64,000 bases of DNA from Ryuthela nishihirai (Eukaryota > Arthropoda > Arachnida > Araneae > Heptathelidae): assembly GCA_038380435.1 (NCBI GenBank), contig JAWZYU010000024.1:53902613-53966612 (forward strand), read 5' to 3'. The position numbers and the translations under genes were made by a program. The notes beneath the pieces are model-generated. The model saw nothing but the letters and a program-made list of their open reading frames with translations, had not been told where the DNA came from and did no database searches. Positions 36,405 through 47,303 of this stretch are shown one piece after another; the first letter of the stretch is position 1; each line of letters starts with the position of its first letter.

Positions 36405-36813
36405 GTGGGCAAGGTTATTCACCGTGCTGCATGGTTGACCCTAGCAGGACCTGCCCACCAGCCAATTGCTCCTGGGGAAGGGGGGGGGCACCCCAGGAGC
36501 TCCCGTTTACCGGAAGCAGAGGCCAAAGCAGTACAGAGTAGAGGCCCAGGAATCTGCTGCCCAGCCCCGCAACAGACAGGCTCCACAATGGCAAAATGGC
36601 CAAAGGGGACCCCATCAGTCATAAGCTGGGGAGAGAATCCTGGTAGATCCTGGTAGTTGCTCAGATTCCTCTGAGCAACTACCAGGATCCTCCTTTCCCG
36701 GGTCTCATGCATGGCAAACATGCAGGCGAGCATTTAGGATCCTGTGAAGGTAACCAAGCCATCGGAACCTTCACAGGGTGGTCCCCTCACCGCGCACAGG
36801 AGCTAGCACCGAT
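36405..36813 (-). promoter_or_regulatory. 5' untranslated region of I-type LINE with three hairpins
   Basis: At the element's 5' end there are three perfect inverted repeats. Arms are 36468-36477 with 36491-36500 (10 bp), 36647-36665 with 36670-36688 (19 bp, 4-bp loop), and 36741-36751 with 36767-36777 (11 bp). Non-LTR elements of this class usually carry an internal promoter here; I see structure but no specific promoter motif. Confidence 0.5.
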
Positions 36814-36828
36814 GGGTGGGAGGATGGA

Positions 36829-37520
36829 AGGCATCTCCAAGGAATAGATTTGCTACTCACCAGACATGACAGTGATGCTCTTCTAGGATATGACTGCTTT
36901 AATGAAAGATTTCTTACATTAAATTTAAAACCAAGATTAAAGACTTGAATGTTATCTATTATCATGCCTCAATAGAGGACTTGGTTGAGAATGGGAAAGA
37001 TATATTTTAGAGACAACTTCAGGATATTTTGAATTCTGCCAAGAATTCAAAACAACATTAGTTCTATTTTGAATTCTGCCAAGAATTCAAAATATCCCGA
37101 AGATCAGAGGTCAGAAGGTCAGAGTCAGTACCAACTTATTGTCACCTACATTGAAGCCACCTAGCACAAGAGTGCTAGGTGACTTCAATGTTAAAGTTGG
37201 TATTGACTCTGACCTTTTGGCAGGGATGTTAAGTCCTTTTGCCATTGGTAATTGCAATGACAATAGGAAAAATCTCCAATAGGTAAGTAAACTTAATGGT
37301 TTGAGAATAACTAACACTATAAACACTGGGGCACTTATAAATAAACATTAGTTTCACCAGATGGGTTGCAAGAATATGATCAATTATATATTAATTAACA
37401 GCAAATGGGCTGGCTCTGTTACTAATACCAGGTGACATAGGGAGACAAAATTAGACCTGACCATTACCTTGTCAAAAGCATCATGCAACCAAAGTTTAAG
37501 AAATGTTACAGTAAGGTTAA
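36829..37520 (+). mobile_element. RTE-type LINE copy D, segment 2
   Basis: The RTE endonuclease resumes exactly after the second target duplication with gcatctccaagg and the DALLGYDCFNERFLTL stretch near 36880. It contains a disturbed region (37012-37215) with inverted duplications, then LLGDFNVKVGIDSD near 37175 (GDFN motif). The copy breaks off at about 37520 where an unrelated insert begins. Confidence 0.85.
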
Positions 37521-38276
37521 GATACAGATACTGGAGAGAAAAATGGAAACATTCCCATGTTAAGTCAATGGAGAGTCAAATTTGAAGATCCAAAATTTCT
37601 ACAATAAGCTTTTTTATAATAGGACTAGATAAATTTAAATCTCATTCAAATCTACCTAAATATCAATTTTCAACGATATTGTTGGATGTATAAGAGCTAT
37701 CAGAGCTCAAATATTTAACAGCAGCAAAGTCAGGCCTAAGAAACTTATGAAAAATAGACAATTATTGAAAGAACTATTGCACAAAATTCTAAAACATACA
37801 TTTATTTTATTAAATGATTTGAAATAATACATTTTTAAAAAGTATTAATTAGTTTCTAAGTGAGTTCTTATGACTGACATCTCTATTATTCAATATTAAA
37901 ACTTCTATAACTCTTTATACTGGATGGATAATGTTCAAAATCGAAATTTACAGTTTAATTGACATCTTATATTTATCTTCAGTCATACGGTTTCATAAAA
38001 ATTTATTTAACCAGTTAAGGAGCCACATAAAAATTTATTTAACCAGTTAAATATTATATTTTTATTAACCAGTTAAGGAGATTATTTTTATTAACCAGTT
38101 AATAATATATTTTTATTAACCAGTTAAGGAGCCACATAAAAATTTATTTAACCAGTTAAGGAGCCAGTTAAGGAGGTTTCATAAAAATTTATTTAACCAG
38201 TTAAGGAGCTACAAATTTGATTTTTCAATGATATATGTTGAGAATGTTTCTAATTTTCTGTCCATTGCCTATATTA
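37521..38276. repeat. Unclassified insert in RTE copy D, with tandem array
   Basis: About 755 bp that interrupt the RTE between the KCYSKVK and NTEALKDP stretches. Part (37640-37690) resembles 44105-44150. 37990-38215 holds seven tandem occurrences of taaccagttaa in units such as cataaaaatttatttaacc followed by agttaaggagcc. No terminal repeats or coding motif seen. Confidence 0.6.
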
Positions 38277-39470
38277 TCTTTAACACTGAAGCTCTAAAAG
38301 ACCCAGATAAAGCAATAGCTTACTGTGATAGGCTACATTCTGATACTAACAGTATTTTCTTGAGTAAAAAGGAGCAGAGGAGACAAAGCCATTTGAGTGA
38401 TAAGGCACTTCAGCTTACTTCTGAAAGAATTGCTTGGATAAACTGAATCAACACCCTACTAGTCCTAATAGACAGCATTACCTAAAACATAGTTAAAATT
38501 ATAGAGGATCAGTTAGCTAATAGAAATCTTTGGCTTGATAGCTTAGCTGCTAGCAAAGAACGCACCTAAACAACACAATAGCAGAGAGTTGTACCAGATG
38601 GCTAATATTTTGAGAGAGAAAAAACACTTATATTTTGTGTGGGAAAAAACAGAAAGCACGTACGGATTGAGAGATAAACATGGTAAGGTTACTGGAGGTG
38701 AGGATTCTGTCATACATAGGTGGGCTAATAATTTCAGAGATGGTCAACAATGTTAGTTCTATTCCCATTGTTTATAATAAGGGTAGATGTATTACTGGCT
38801 CTAATGTTGACCTTATATTACAAGTGGTAGTTTTGCCATCTCTAAATTAAAACTTCACAAATCACCAAGTATTGATGAAATTATTACCGAAATGCTTAGA
38901 GCTGGTACCATTTCTGCTGTCACATGACTGACTGAAATTCCAATTATTTTTTCATAATAAAGGTGTTGTTCCCAATAATTTTTTTTTACCAGAACCATTA
39001 TTATCCCTATTTTAAAAAAAAGATGATCACAGTTTTTGTGATAATTATAGGAAAATCAATCTACTTTCTGTTCTAGCTAAAGTTCTTTGCATTACTGCAC
39101 TTAATAGAATTAAGAATCTGACTGACAAAGAACTGCATGATGAACAATGTGGATTCAGAAGTGGTACAGATGTACTGATAAAATATTTTCATTTAGGCAG
39201 ATTCTTGAGAAATGTTTAGAGTTTCGGAAACCTGTTACGTTTTATAGATTAAAAAAAAAAACCTTTTCACTTTGCTGATCATCATAATTTGTGGTTGATT
39301 GTGCATTCATATGACATACCTGACAAGTTAGTTGGCTTTATGATGGCTATCTGTAATAACACTTGAGTCTTGCCTGAGAGTTGGTAAGGCTTGTAGCAAT
39401 TGGTTTAGCATTGCTGCTGGAGTGTGACTATGGTGCATTTTGTCTTCTTTTCTGTTTGGTTATTATAGGT
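38277..39470 (+). mobile_element. RTE-type LINE copy D, segment 3 (reverse transcriptase)
   Basis: Resumes with NTEALKDPDKAIAYCDRL at 38282. It passes through LHKSPSIDEIITEM near 38855, the DEQCGFRSGTD region near 39140 and a degraded LWLIVHSYDIPDKLVG near 39290-39335. Many shifts. It ends at ttctgtttggttattatag, where a SINE is inserted. Confidence 0.82.
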
Positions 39471-39473
39471 TGG

Positions 39474-39848
39474 GTTGTTTTACCTCTGAGCGGCACTTTT
39501 TTGCACACCATGGGCTAAATTGCCAGGTCACATGGACCCTGAAGACTCAGAGAAGGTTGGGGGAGGGGACCCACTGGAACAGCTGTTGAGAGACAGATGG
39601 CAGCCTCCCGTCAAGGCCATCCAGCATATTCTTTAACGTGCACAGGGTATGGCTCTCCTGCACACAGGGCCACAGCTTAATGTCCCATCTGATGGATGGC
39701 AGCCTTTCCAAGCCCACTGGTGTCCCCTACTGACAGTGGGCAGGGCGAGGAATTTTGCGAAGATAAATCTCAACGCTGACCCAGCTGGGACTCGAACCTG
39801 GGAACTACAGATTACGAGCCTGGCGTGCTACTGACTGAGCCACCCCCG
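39474..39848 (-). mobile_element. tRNA-derived SINE, family 1 (best-preserved head)
   Basis: On the minus strand the unit starts ggcgggggtggctcagtcag, with box A-like tggctcagtcagtagcacg, anticodon-loop-like ctcgtaa and a perfect box B ggttcgagtcc. It runs to ttgcacaccatgggctaaat and ends gtgccgctcagaggtaaaac. The head looks like a tRNA whose anticodon would read CGT (Thr type), though this is tentative. It lies in the reverse transcriptase part of RTE copy D. Confidence 0.85.
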
Positions 39849-40128
39849 CCCATTGGTTATGTTTTCAGTGCTGTCAATCATGATTATGCTTCACTGCAAC
39901 AGGGAGATTGGGGCAGCCTTTCCAAGCCCATCAGTGTCCCCTACTGACGTGGGCAGGACGAGGAATTTTGTGGAGATAAATCTAAACGCTGATCCAGCTG
40001 GGACTCGAATCTGGGAACTACAGATTACGAGCCTGGCGTGCTACCGACTGAGCCACCCCCACCCATTGGTTATGTTTTCAGTGCTGTCAATCATGATTAT
40101 GTTTCACTGCAACATGGAGATTGGGATC
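39698..40128. repeat. Tandem duplication of about 216 bp across a SINE/RTE junction
   Basis: 39698-39913 and 39914-40128 are near-identical direct copies. Each contains the SINE head followed by the same RTE piece (gttttcagtgctgtcaatca and onward). The duplication therefore happened after the SINE had inserted in the RTE. Confidence 0.9.
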
Positions 40129-40143
40129 TCAAATGGTCTAGAG

Positions 40144-40347
40144 CAGTGGTTCTTCAACCTTTTATGCTTCATGTACGCCGTGGAAATGTGTATGTAAGTG
40201 GTGTACCCCTTGTATAGATAGATAAAATTATAGTTACATATAACAGGAATAAAACATATATATATATAACATATATCTAGTGACTTTTGAGCTCTCACGG
40301 CATACCCAAAAAAATTTTACCGTGCACCCCATGTTGTGAACCCCTAG
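40144..40347. mobile_element. hAT-type MITE in RTE copy D
   Basis: Starts cagtggttcttcaacc and ends ttgtgaacccctag, an imperfect inverted repeat of hAT type. The flanking octamers gtctagag and gtcgagat are consistent with a decayed 8-bp target duplication. On both sides the RTE reading (aaatggtct and gaaaatttctgattt) continues as in the other copies. Confidence 0.7.
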
Positions 40348-41015
40348 TCGAGATTTGAAAATTTCTGATTTAGATTATGCAGATGATATTGGCTCTGTTG
40401 GCGAGATGAATTCTTTCATTAGATCTGTTGATGAGACTGGAAATAGAGTAGGTTTGGTGATAAAAAAGAAACTAAAGTGCTGAAAACTGGTAGGCAGTTG
40501 TGCTCTTGAGTGTCTCAGTTTAATTATCTCTTGAGCTGTTCAATGGATATTGACAACATGTTGCAGGAGATAAACAGTAGAATAGTGACTGGTGATGTGA
40601 CATTTAAGAATCTATGGAGAGTGTGGAAAAATAAGCATATACACCTAAAGGTAAAATTAGTTTGCAAAATAATTGTTTCTGTGGTTCTAGTGAAATGTGG
40701 ACTCTTTGTACGCAAGATAACAAGAAATTTGATACCTTTGATTCCAGATACCACATCTTGGGCATTATAGGTAGTTTGACTTTGCAATAATGATGAGTTT
40801 AGATGAAGGAGAGAGATTGTTCAGAGAGAGATTGTGTTGGTTTGGTCCATGTTACTCATATGAATAACTACAGATTGATGAATAGAGTTATGAATAGTAA
40901 TAAACGTTTTAGGGAAAGGGGATACCTAGGATATGCTATATCTCAAAATTATAATTTAGTCCTCCAAACATGTCTCAGTCTGGTTGGATCTCTGTAGATC
41001 ATGGCTGCATGAGGA
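40348..41015 (+). mobile_element. RTE-type LINE copy D, segment 4 (3' end)
   Basis: Contains DLDYADD at about 40368-40390 (RT motif C), NSFIRSVDETGNRVGLVIK, a degraded EINSRIVTGDVTFKNLWRVW near 40568-40625 and the VHVTHMNNYRLMNRVMNS stretch near 40855. It ends with a gcatgaggattttgcatgta tail rather than a (TGA)n run, a tail it shares with the fragment at 59913-60165. Confidence 0.8.
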
Positions 41016-43676
41016 TTTTGCATGTATGTAATTTTGAGATAGAATAACTTCACATTGTAATGTAGAGTTGCTGTATTGATGAGCACTGAAGTCATTAGTC
41101 CATTACAAGAAGAGAAATTCTACTGCACAAGTTGCTTAGCTATCTGAAGAATTCTTCATGCTCTTCCACCAACAGAAACATCTGCCACTTAATAACAATC
41201 AGGCCTATTTCATCATATGTAGATGTCTTAACAAATTATCGCTTTGTGGCAATAGAATCATTATTTTCTCCAATTTCTTCAACCAAAAATGCATTTCTAA
41301 AGACAGTGTTCACAGCTAACAACGTGAGACTCAACTTGTCTATCAATGAAACATACATATGCATCTACCCATTGCAAAACCTCAATTTTTTTTGATAGAT
41401 GGAGAAAGCTTTTCTCTCACATTGACTCTCCATTGCTACTGAATCCAACTGATTATCATATAATGAAAGTGATGCCAGCAGCTTAAACTGTACAATAATC
41501 AAACTGAATTAAATTCACATATGATCCTCTCAAAGAGAATTCCACGGTATTAATGGGAAGTTGGTGTAATGGAAACATTACAACATTACTGGAAATACTC
41601 AAGAATCAATTATTGGGCAACCTAAAGAAGTTAAAAAATTTTTATACGTGACCATTGAGAGAATTTTTTTCTGAAAGAGTTCTGAACAAAAATAAAAATA
41701 TTTTCAGTTTTTTTTTTTTTCAAATTTAAATATAATGTTCCAAGAGAAGCTTTTTCTTTGTAATGTAAATTACAAGAACATTACATTATGAAGGAAACTG
41801 TAAAGACCAAAAAAAAGGCTTAAGTGTAAAAAGAAAAGTCATATTGCAGGAATGCAAATTCAGGGTTTGACTGTAATTGGTGTATTCTCATAAGGTGCGT
41901 TGGCTCATAAAGTGGAATAAGTAAAACAGCTTCAGCTAACATTTCCAATATTAATTCCAATAATAATAATGGAAATGTATTGGTCATATTAAGCAAATGC
42001 AGTCAAAATAACTTTGTATACAGGATCTCAACTTAATGGATGAAAACTACAGAAAATGCATGGCCTGCAGGCTTGATGATGGTAAGGGGCATTTTATTTA
42101 TATCTAAGGTATTATTGTCTGTCTTGAATAAGCAAGTGTACACTATCAGGAAACAATATAGTGAAAGGAATGATCTGTTTCAGCAGGATATCTTTATGGT
42201 AATAAAATATGATGTTCACTTTTCAACACTGATGAAAATATAATAGTTGAGTTCAGAAATAGTTTGCAAATAGATGGTGAAAAAATGCTTCCTCTTCGGT
42301 GAACACAAACTCACTACATTATGCCAGACAATAAAAATTGTGATTTATTCCATGCTGTTTTACAGATGAAATATCACATAATAACATGAAGAAATTATGA
42401 CAACACAAAAGTAATAAATATTTACATATTTTCTTCTCTGAATAGTAACAAAAGCATTTTTTATAGTGAAATATTATCTAACTGCAAATCCCCGTTGCAT
42501 ATATATTATAAGCTTAGTAAATGTTCATTACACATGCTGTAACCTCCACTGTAGAACAACTAATAATTCATAACTATCCATACGGATTTTTTTCTTATCA
42601 ATCATACTATTCATTCAACTATGGAAGAATATTAAACCTCAGTTTGTGTTTAGTAATTGGCCCAAAACTGCATTTAAATAAGTGGATATAGTTGAAAAAC
42701 ATAAAAATACAATTGCTTGTGTACAAAACAATAAATTCAAACACCTCAGAAATTCTTTTTTGTGTAATACTCTTAAAAGCATAGGTAACCTGCATCCTAA
42801 TGTGCATTCCCTAAACATATAGTAGCTCTTCTGCTTTTGTGGATAATTTATTGTGATGGAACATCTCACATCCTTTTTGTGTTCAGTTGATGGATTACGA
42901 GAGGGGAAAATACTTATCAATAAAATGCAAAGGGTTTCTGAAGAGATACTTGGCTGGTCTTTTTTGCTTAATTGTATCAAATGAAGCAGATGAAATGATG
43001 AAATATAACTTAAATATCCATGCAGAGGAGTCTGGATCATCATCTGATTGTTTAGCTGTGTTATATTCCCTCGAACAGTTTCAGAATCAAACATCCATCC
43101 TGAAAATTCTTTACTTGTGCTAGGGCTCATCCCTATTTACTCTAGATAACTGCCATGTTCTAATTTAATTATGCTTGCTGGTTTCGCAAACAACCTTTTT
43201 TTCATTTTCTCAGTTGCCAGTACCCATCTGAGGCTTCCAAAACTTAAAGTGAAATGTACTTGTCAACCATTTGAAAGGCATGCCACAATTTACATATACA
43301 CATCAAAAGGGTTAACAATATTCATCACATCATTTAACTAAAATTATATTTATTTTATAAATAACATAGTTATAATCTTCCCTTAAAAAGGAAAAAAAAT
43401 AGTAATAGTGGGAAACATTAAGAGCTTAGTGAAACACTATTCTCAGTGACCTAAAAATACTGCAGGAAGTAGGACAATTAATATTGTTCAGGATACCCAT
43501 TAGCTTCTTTTCCAAAACCTTTTTAAAAGCTCCAACAATTTAATTGTTTTACCTCTGAGCGAAACTACAGATAAAAAGTCTAGTACACTACAGAATGACC
43601 TAACCCCCATCCCAATTGCAACAGTACTTTGCTCAATAGTTTATTCTTATTAATATTATTAAGTAAAGTAGCTTAC
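41016..43676. other. Intron sequence, nothing recognised
   Basis: AT-rich. The longest frame is 42639-43130 (minus, 163 codons). It has no signal peptide, no recognised domain and no supporting splice context, so I do not call it a gene. Confidence 0.4.
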
Positions 43677-43810
43677 GAGACATGTCCTTTTTCCATCAAG
43701 TCCCCACGATGGAGAATAACTGTAGTTAAAAGACGCAAAGTAGACATGGCAGACTGAGTAGCAGTTTTTAAACCCAAAAGCCAACGAACTATCATTTTCA
43801 TGCCTTCAAC
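43677..43810 (-). CDS. pds5: PDS5 exon E5
   Basis: A 134-bp exon, phase 0 to phase 2, acceptor ttcactttag and donor gtaagc. The peptide starts VEGMKMIVRWLLGLKTATQS and goes on AMSTLRLLTTVILHRGDLME and KGHVS, with the last codon split into E6. VEGMK..xRWLLGLK and the STLRLL...HRGDL stretch are strong PDS5 signatures. The downstream intron (29949-43676, 13.7 kb) is the longest in the window and holds the nested RTE and I-type LINE insertions. Confidence 0.96.
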
Positions 43811-44099
43811 CTAAAGTGAAAAAAAATGGCTTTGAGGAATACAAGAGTGTTACAAATATTTTTCTAAAAGTAAAAACTGCCAAAAATTTGATTTACACAA
43901 GAATGAATTACAATGAAAGATAATACTGTCTGAAAAAAAATACTATTAAAAAAGCAACAAATATAGTGAAACAGCTGAAAATCATATACCACACAAACAC
44001 TAAATTATAAGAAGAACTGGAATAACTCAATATTATATGAATGGAAAGTCACACAATAAGTAGTCTCTAACTTTAAAAATTAACTACAGAACTGCATCT

Positions 44100-44620
44100 G
44101 GAAATAAATTGAAGATCTCACTCAATACTACCTAAATATCAATTTTTAACCATATTTATAATATTTAAGGAATTACTAAAATTTAAACAGCTAATACCAT
44201 TGTTATGCTTGCCATAAACACTTTACTTCAAAATAAACTGATTAAATCTTCCCAAGTCATCAGCTGTGTAACACATCAAATTTCTACTGATTGGGAGCAT
44301 TAGGTCAGTGTTGCTGGTATAACAAATAAAACTTCAATTTTTTTTAAAATATAACAGAAATTCACATTTGAAAAATATTTAACACATATCTTATAAAAAA
44401 TAGATAATTCAACTTACTTTTCCTATTTGATTCACATTTTATTAAGATTTGATAAAAATAATTTCTTACAATGCTCTGATTGTCATTCCATAGACGAAAT
44501 ATAGAGAATTACTGATCAGTTTCTTTTTGAAATTATATTGAAGTTTTTAATTCTTTATAACACTGTTAAATGTTTTTAAGCACTTCAATACATGGACTAT
44601 GCTATCAAGTATCAAAAGTT
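44100..44620. repeat. Repeat family 5, copy 2 (part 1)
   Basis: Resembles 37640-37690 and 27350-27480. The similarity to the 27-kb copy resumes at 45700-45960, so this copy appears split by the Penelope-like insertion at 44640-45690. Confidence 0.5.
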
Positions 44621-44639
44621 ATTAAGGAGAGATTTACAT

Positions 44640-45690
44640 ACCATACCACATAGGATGGGTAGTAACAGGAACTTCTAGGATGCTTTCGGTGACAAATTTA
44701 ATAATCAAAGTTTTTTTCCAGCAAGTGACACCTCAGTAGAGATTAAGAGAAGGATGCCGATGGTCTACCCACCTTGGCGAAGGAAATAACCAATTATACC
44801 TTTGATGGCATAGAGTGCTTAAAAAATTTTAGTTCCATGATGCATGTTTTATGCCCTTACTGTGGGCACTTCGTCAGGTGGGAAGTGAGGAGCTTAACCT
44901 AATGCAGGAGAGGCAGCTGGTTGATGAGCACAGGTGGCCATAATGCGATCTGCAGGTGACAGAGGTTGGGAGAGGGTGTGAGATTATGGGAAATCGCCAA
45001 GATCAGCGAGTGTCGAGGGAAGCTTCACTTTTGTGAATAGATTGGAATATAATTATAATGAGAGGGGCACTTTTGTGAATTTATAAATTTCATAAACTGA
45101 ATTTTGGGGCTAAGATAATTATGCTAGTGAGGGCTGAATAATGGTTTTCATATTGGTATTGATATTGGGAATTGTGTGTGTGTGGGGGGGGGGACTTTAA
45201 TCACAGATTTTTAGGATGCATTATGGAAGTATTCTAAAGGGTTCGGTGGGTGTGCATTAGTGCAGGTGGCAGATGGGGATTGGCGATGAGAGAGGAGAGT
45301 GTTTAGGGGGCATGGTATTTCCGAGGTGTACATCCCCTAAGGATCAGATGTCATGCTGGGGGGAGGGGGACAATGTATGTGTTGCAGAGTTCTGTCAGTT
45401 TTACGTTAATGAGGGCATTTTCTGTGATGGCTAGTTGGAATTTGGTAGGTGAGGACATTATAATTTTAGTGGAGTGAAAATTGGTGGGCAGATTGTTTTC
45501 GGTGATTGCTTGGGTTAGTGGAGTTTTTCGTAGTTTATTTAAGATGTCTTATTTATGCTCTTTAAGTCGGGCATTAAATGGGCATTAAGTTTTTTCTGTC
45601 TGGTAAAAATTTTACCTGTGGGGTCTTTGAGTTGGATGTAAAAACTCCTCCAGAGCTGGGTATATGGTCGCGATCATTTAGCTTATTTTT
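44640..45690 (-). mobile_element. Penelope-like element fragment
   Basis: The segment is G-rich on the plus strand and unlike the surrounding intron. Read on the minus strand, 45360-45600 gives NARLKEHK, then KTPLTQAITENNLPTNFHST, KIIMSSPTKFQL and AITENALINVKLTEL. That order (RLKEHK, then L..H/Q...N, then a KI stretch, then an I.E...I..KL end) fits the C-terminal half of a GIY-YIG nuclease as carried by Penelope-like retroelements. The GIY-YIG opening itself is degraded. Downstream at 44850-44880 lies a hammerhead-like motif, as described for Penelope-like elements. No reverse transcriptase is present. Confidence 0.45.
44840..44885 (-). ncRNA. Degenerate hammerhead-ribozyme-like motif
   Basis: On the minus strand CCTGACGAA is followed by the stem GTGCCC/GGGCAT around a 7-base loop, and then by AAAAC. 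A hammerhead core is CUGANGA, stem II, GAAA. The first box is intact (CTGACGA); the second reads AAAA where GAAA is expected. It is probably a decayed relic. Confidence 0.35.
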
Positions 45691-45699
45691 GTATCTCCA

Positions 45700-45965
45700 T
45701 GTTGAAGAAACCTTCTGATTTAAGTAAAAAGTTTGATTTGAATTATTGTGAACACATTTTTTCCTTAAAGTTTCAACATTCTCCTAAAAATTAACCATAA
45801 ACCTTTCTTTTTTTTAAATCAGAGGATTTTGGAAGCAATTACCATGTATGTCTAGTTTTTTTCCATTTTGCTTTCTTTTCCACTTTAACGTATTTCAGTA
45901 TTTCTAGAATTATTTTTATTATTCATCTCAGCATCCATCACATAACTTCCCAAAAGTGAAACTAA
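45700..45965. repeat. Repeat family 5, copy 2 (part 2)
   Basis: Shares with 27570-27850 attgaagaaacc.tctgattta, ttttggaagcaatta and tatttc(a)gtatttctagaattattttta. Confidence 0.55.
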
Positions 45966-47303
45966 AATCGTTATTCTTTACTTCTTGGAAAGTACCATAC
46001 AATTACAACAAAAAAGACAAAACTGCAATGTGTTGTTTGATTAATTGGATATGCATATTTCTGATTTTCCAGTGCTGGTCCTCCTGTCATAAACATTAGA
46101 GGAAACTGTTTCGTCGGTAACTTTTATATCTTTATTTAATATTTGCTTTATTTCCAAAGATTTATTTTGATTTTATTTTCACAGATTTATAAATCATTTG
46201 CAATTATGATTTTATCAGGCCTGGATCTAATCAATCGAAAAGAAAAAATGCAAAGGGTGGAGGGGCACAAGAGACTGGATTTTCAATGCAATATTACATT
46301 TCTACCTGTTTCACAGATCTTTAATAATGCATGAAATATAAATAAATTTCACAATTTTTTGCCTCTTTTACTGTTATTAGCATTCTGAAAGGGGGGTATA
46401 GCCCTCTTGTCCTCCCTGATTGTAGTTCTTTTGTCTTTATGATACATGTTACTGATTTTGTCTTTATGATACATGATTGCTTCCCATTTCCTGAGAATGA
46501 ATGAGGTCTTGGATGTGGAAGCAAATGTATTTCAATGGCTTGGGAATCAAACCTTCCATGGATGAGAGGTATACAGTATAATTTTGTCGAGGATACTCCC
46601 TCCCACCCATCTCCGACATTACACTGAGAGAATATTTACAGTGTATTAGTGTACACTTGCGTGGTATGATGAAAAAATGAAAAAGCTATTCAAGTTATTG
46701 ATCCCAAAGCTTTCCTGTATATGTGCAAGAAGTTTAGGGTATAAAGAAGTGATGGGACATCAGTTGTATAGTTGCACTAAATGTAGAATCATTACACTTG
46801 ATGATGGTAACCAGTTATTTTTTTCCAGTTATTTTCAAGTTGTATTCTTCCTGTTTCACAGTTGGCAAATTTTGATGCTACTAAATCAATGATGTAACCA
46901 ATTTGTAATTCTCCTTCGTTTTGCCATCTGTGAACATTGTTGAAGTTAGAGCTAACAGCTTTACTAATATGCCACCATTGGTGCTGCAGTTGTGCCAATC
47001 TTAGTAGTCACTACCAATTACAGATATTCACCATTCATTACAGATTCCTAAGATATTTCCTGATTATGAACATTTCTATAACACCCTGTAAAATGAAACA
47101 TAATATAAAGAAATTAAAAAAATGAACACAAAATCTTACAGCAAAAAATTTCTCTTTGAAAACACATACATTTGAATCCAATAAAATGTACTTTTGAATG
47201 CTAAAATATTATTTCGTTTATCTTTTCAATAGTTTTTACATTTCCTTCACAATTCAATAAAATTATCATCAATATACAAAAAATATCGATAAAATATTTA
47301 TAC
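45966..47303. other. Intron sequence, nothing recognised
   Basis: AT-rich. A small direct repeat, atgatacatg..tactgattttgtcttt, lies near 46430-46475. Open frames here overlap on both strands and lack motifs. Confidence 0.4.

Larger units (their letters stand above)
30987..36813 (-). mobile_element. I-type LINE with RNase H, inserted in RTE copy D
   Basis: A 5.83-kb non-LTR retrotransposon bounded by an exact 15-bp target duplication (30972-30986 and 36814-36828). The 3' end, on the minus strand, finishes in (CCAA)n, seen as ttggttggttggttg at 30987. ORF1 has CCHC knuckles. ORF2 has EN (MATLLQWNCRGF), RT (FFDIEKAYDTAW, GVPQ.C.LS, YVDD) and RNase H. A reverse transcriptase with RNase H and a Gag-like ORF1 places it in the I group. 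It is clearly less AT-rich than the surrounding intron. Several stops and shifts make it inactive, but it is more complete than the RTE it interrupts, so it arrived later. The PDS5 gene and this element share the minus strand. Confidence 0.92.

Noticed and set aside
31370..36813. Endogenous retrovirus, because of Gag-like zinc knuckles, RT and RNase H
   Set aside because: No long terminal repeats, protease or integrase; an apurinic-type endonuclease precedes the RT, and a 15-bp target duplication with a 3' simple-repeat tail is typical of a non-LTR element.
37985..38220. CRISPR-like array
   Set aside because: Irregular units without unique spacers, in a eukaryotic intron; a simple tandem repeat explains it.
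42639..43130. 163-codon minus-strand open frame, the longest outside the transposable elements
   Set aside because: No recognised domain or repeat relatives, and it would not fit the PDS5 frame between E6 and E5, where the protein is already contiguous.
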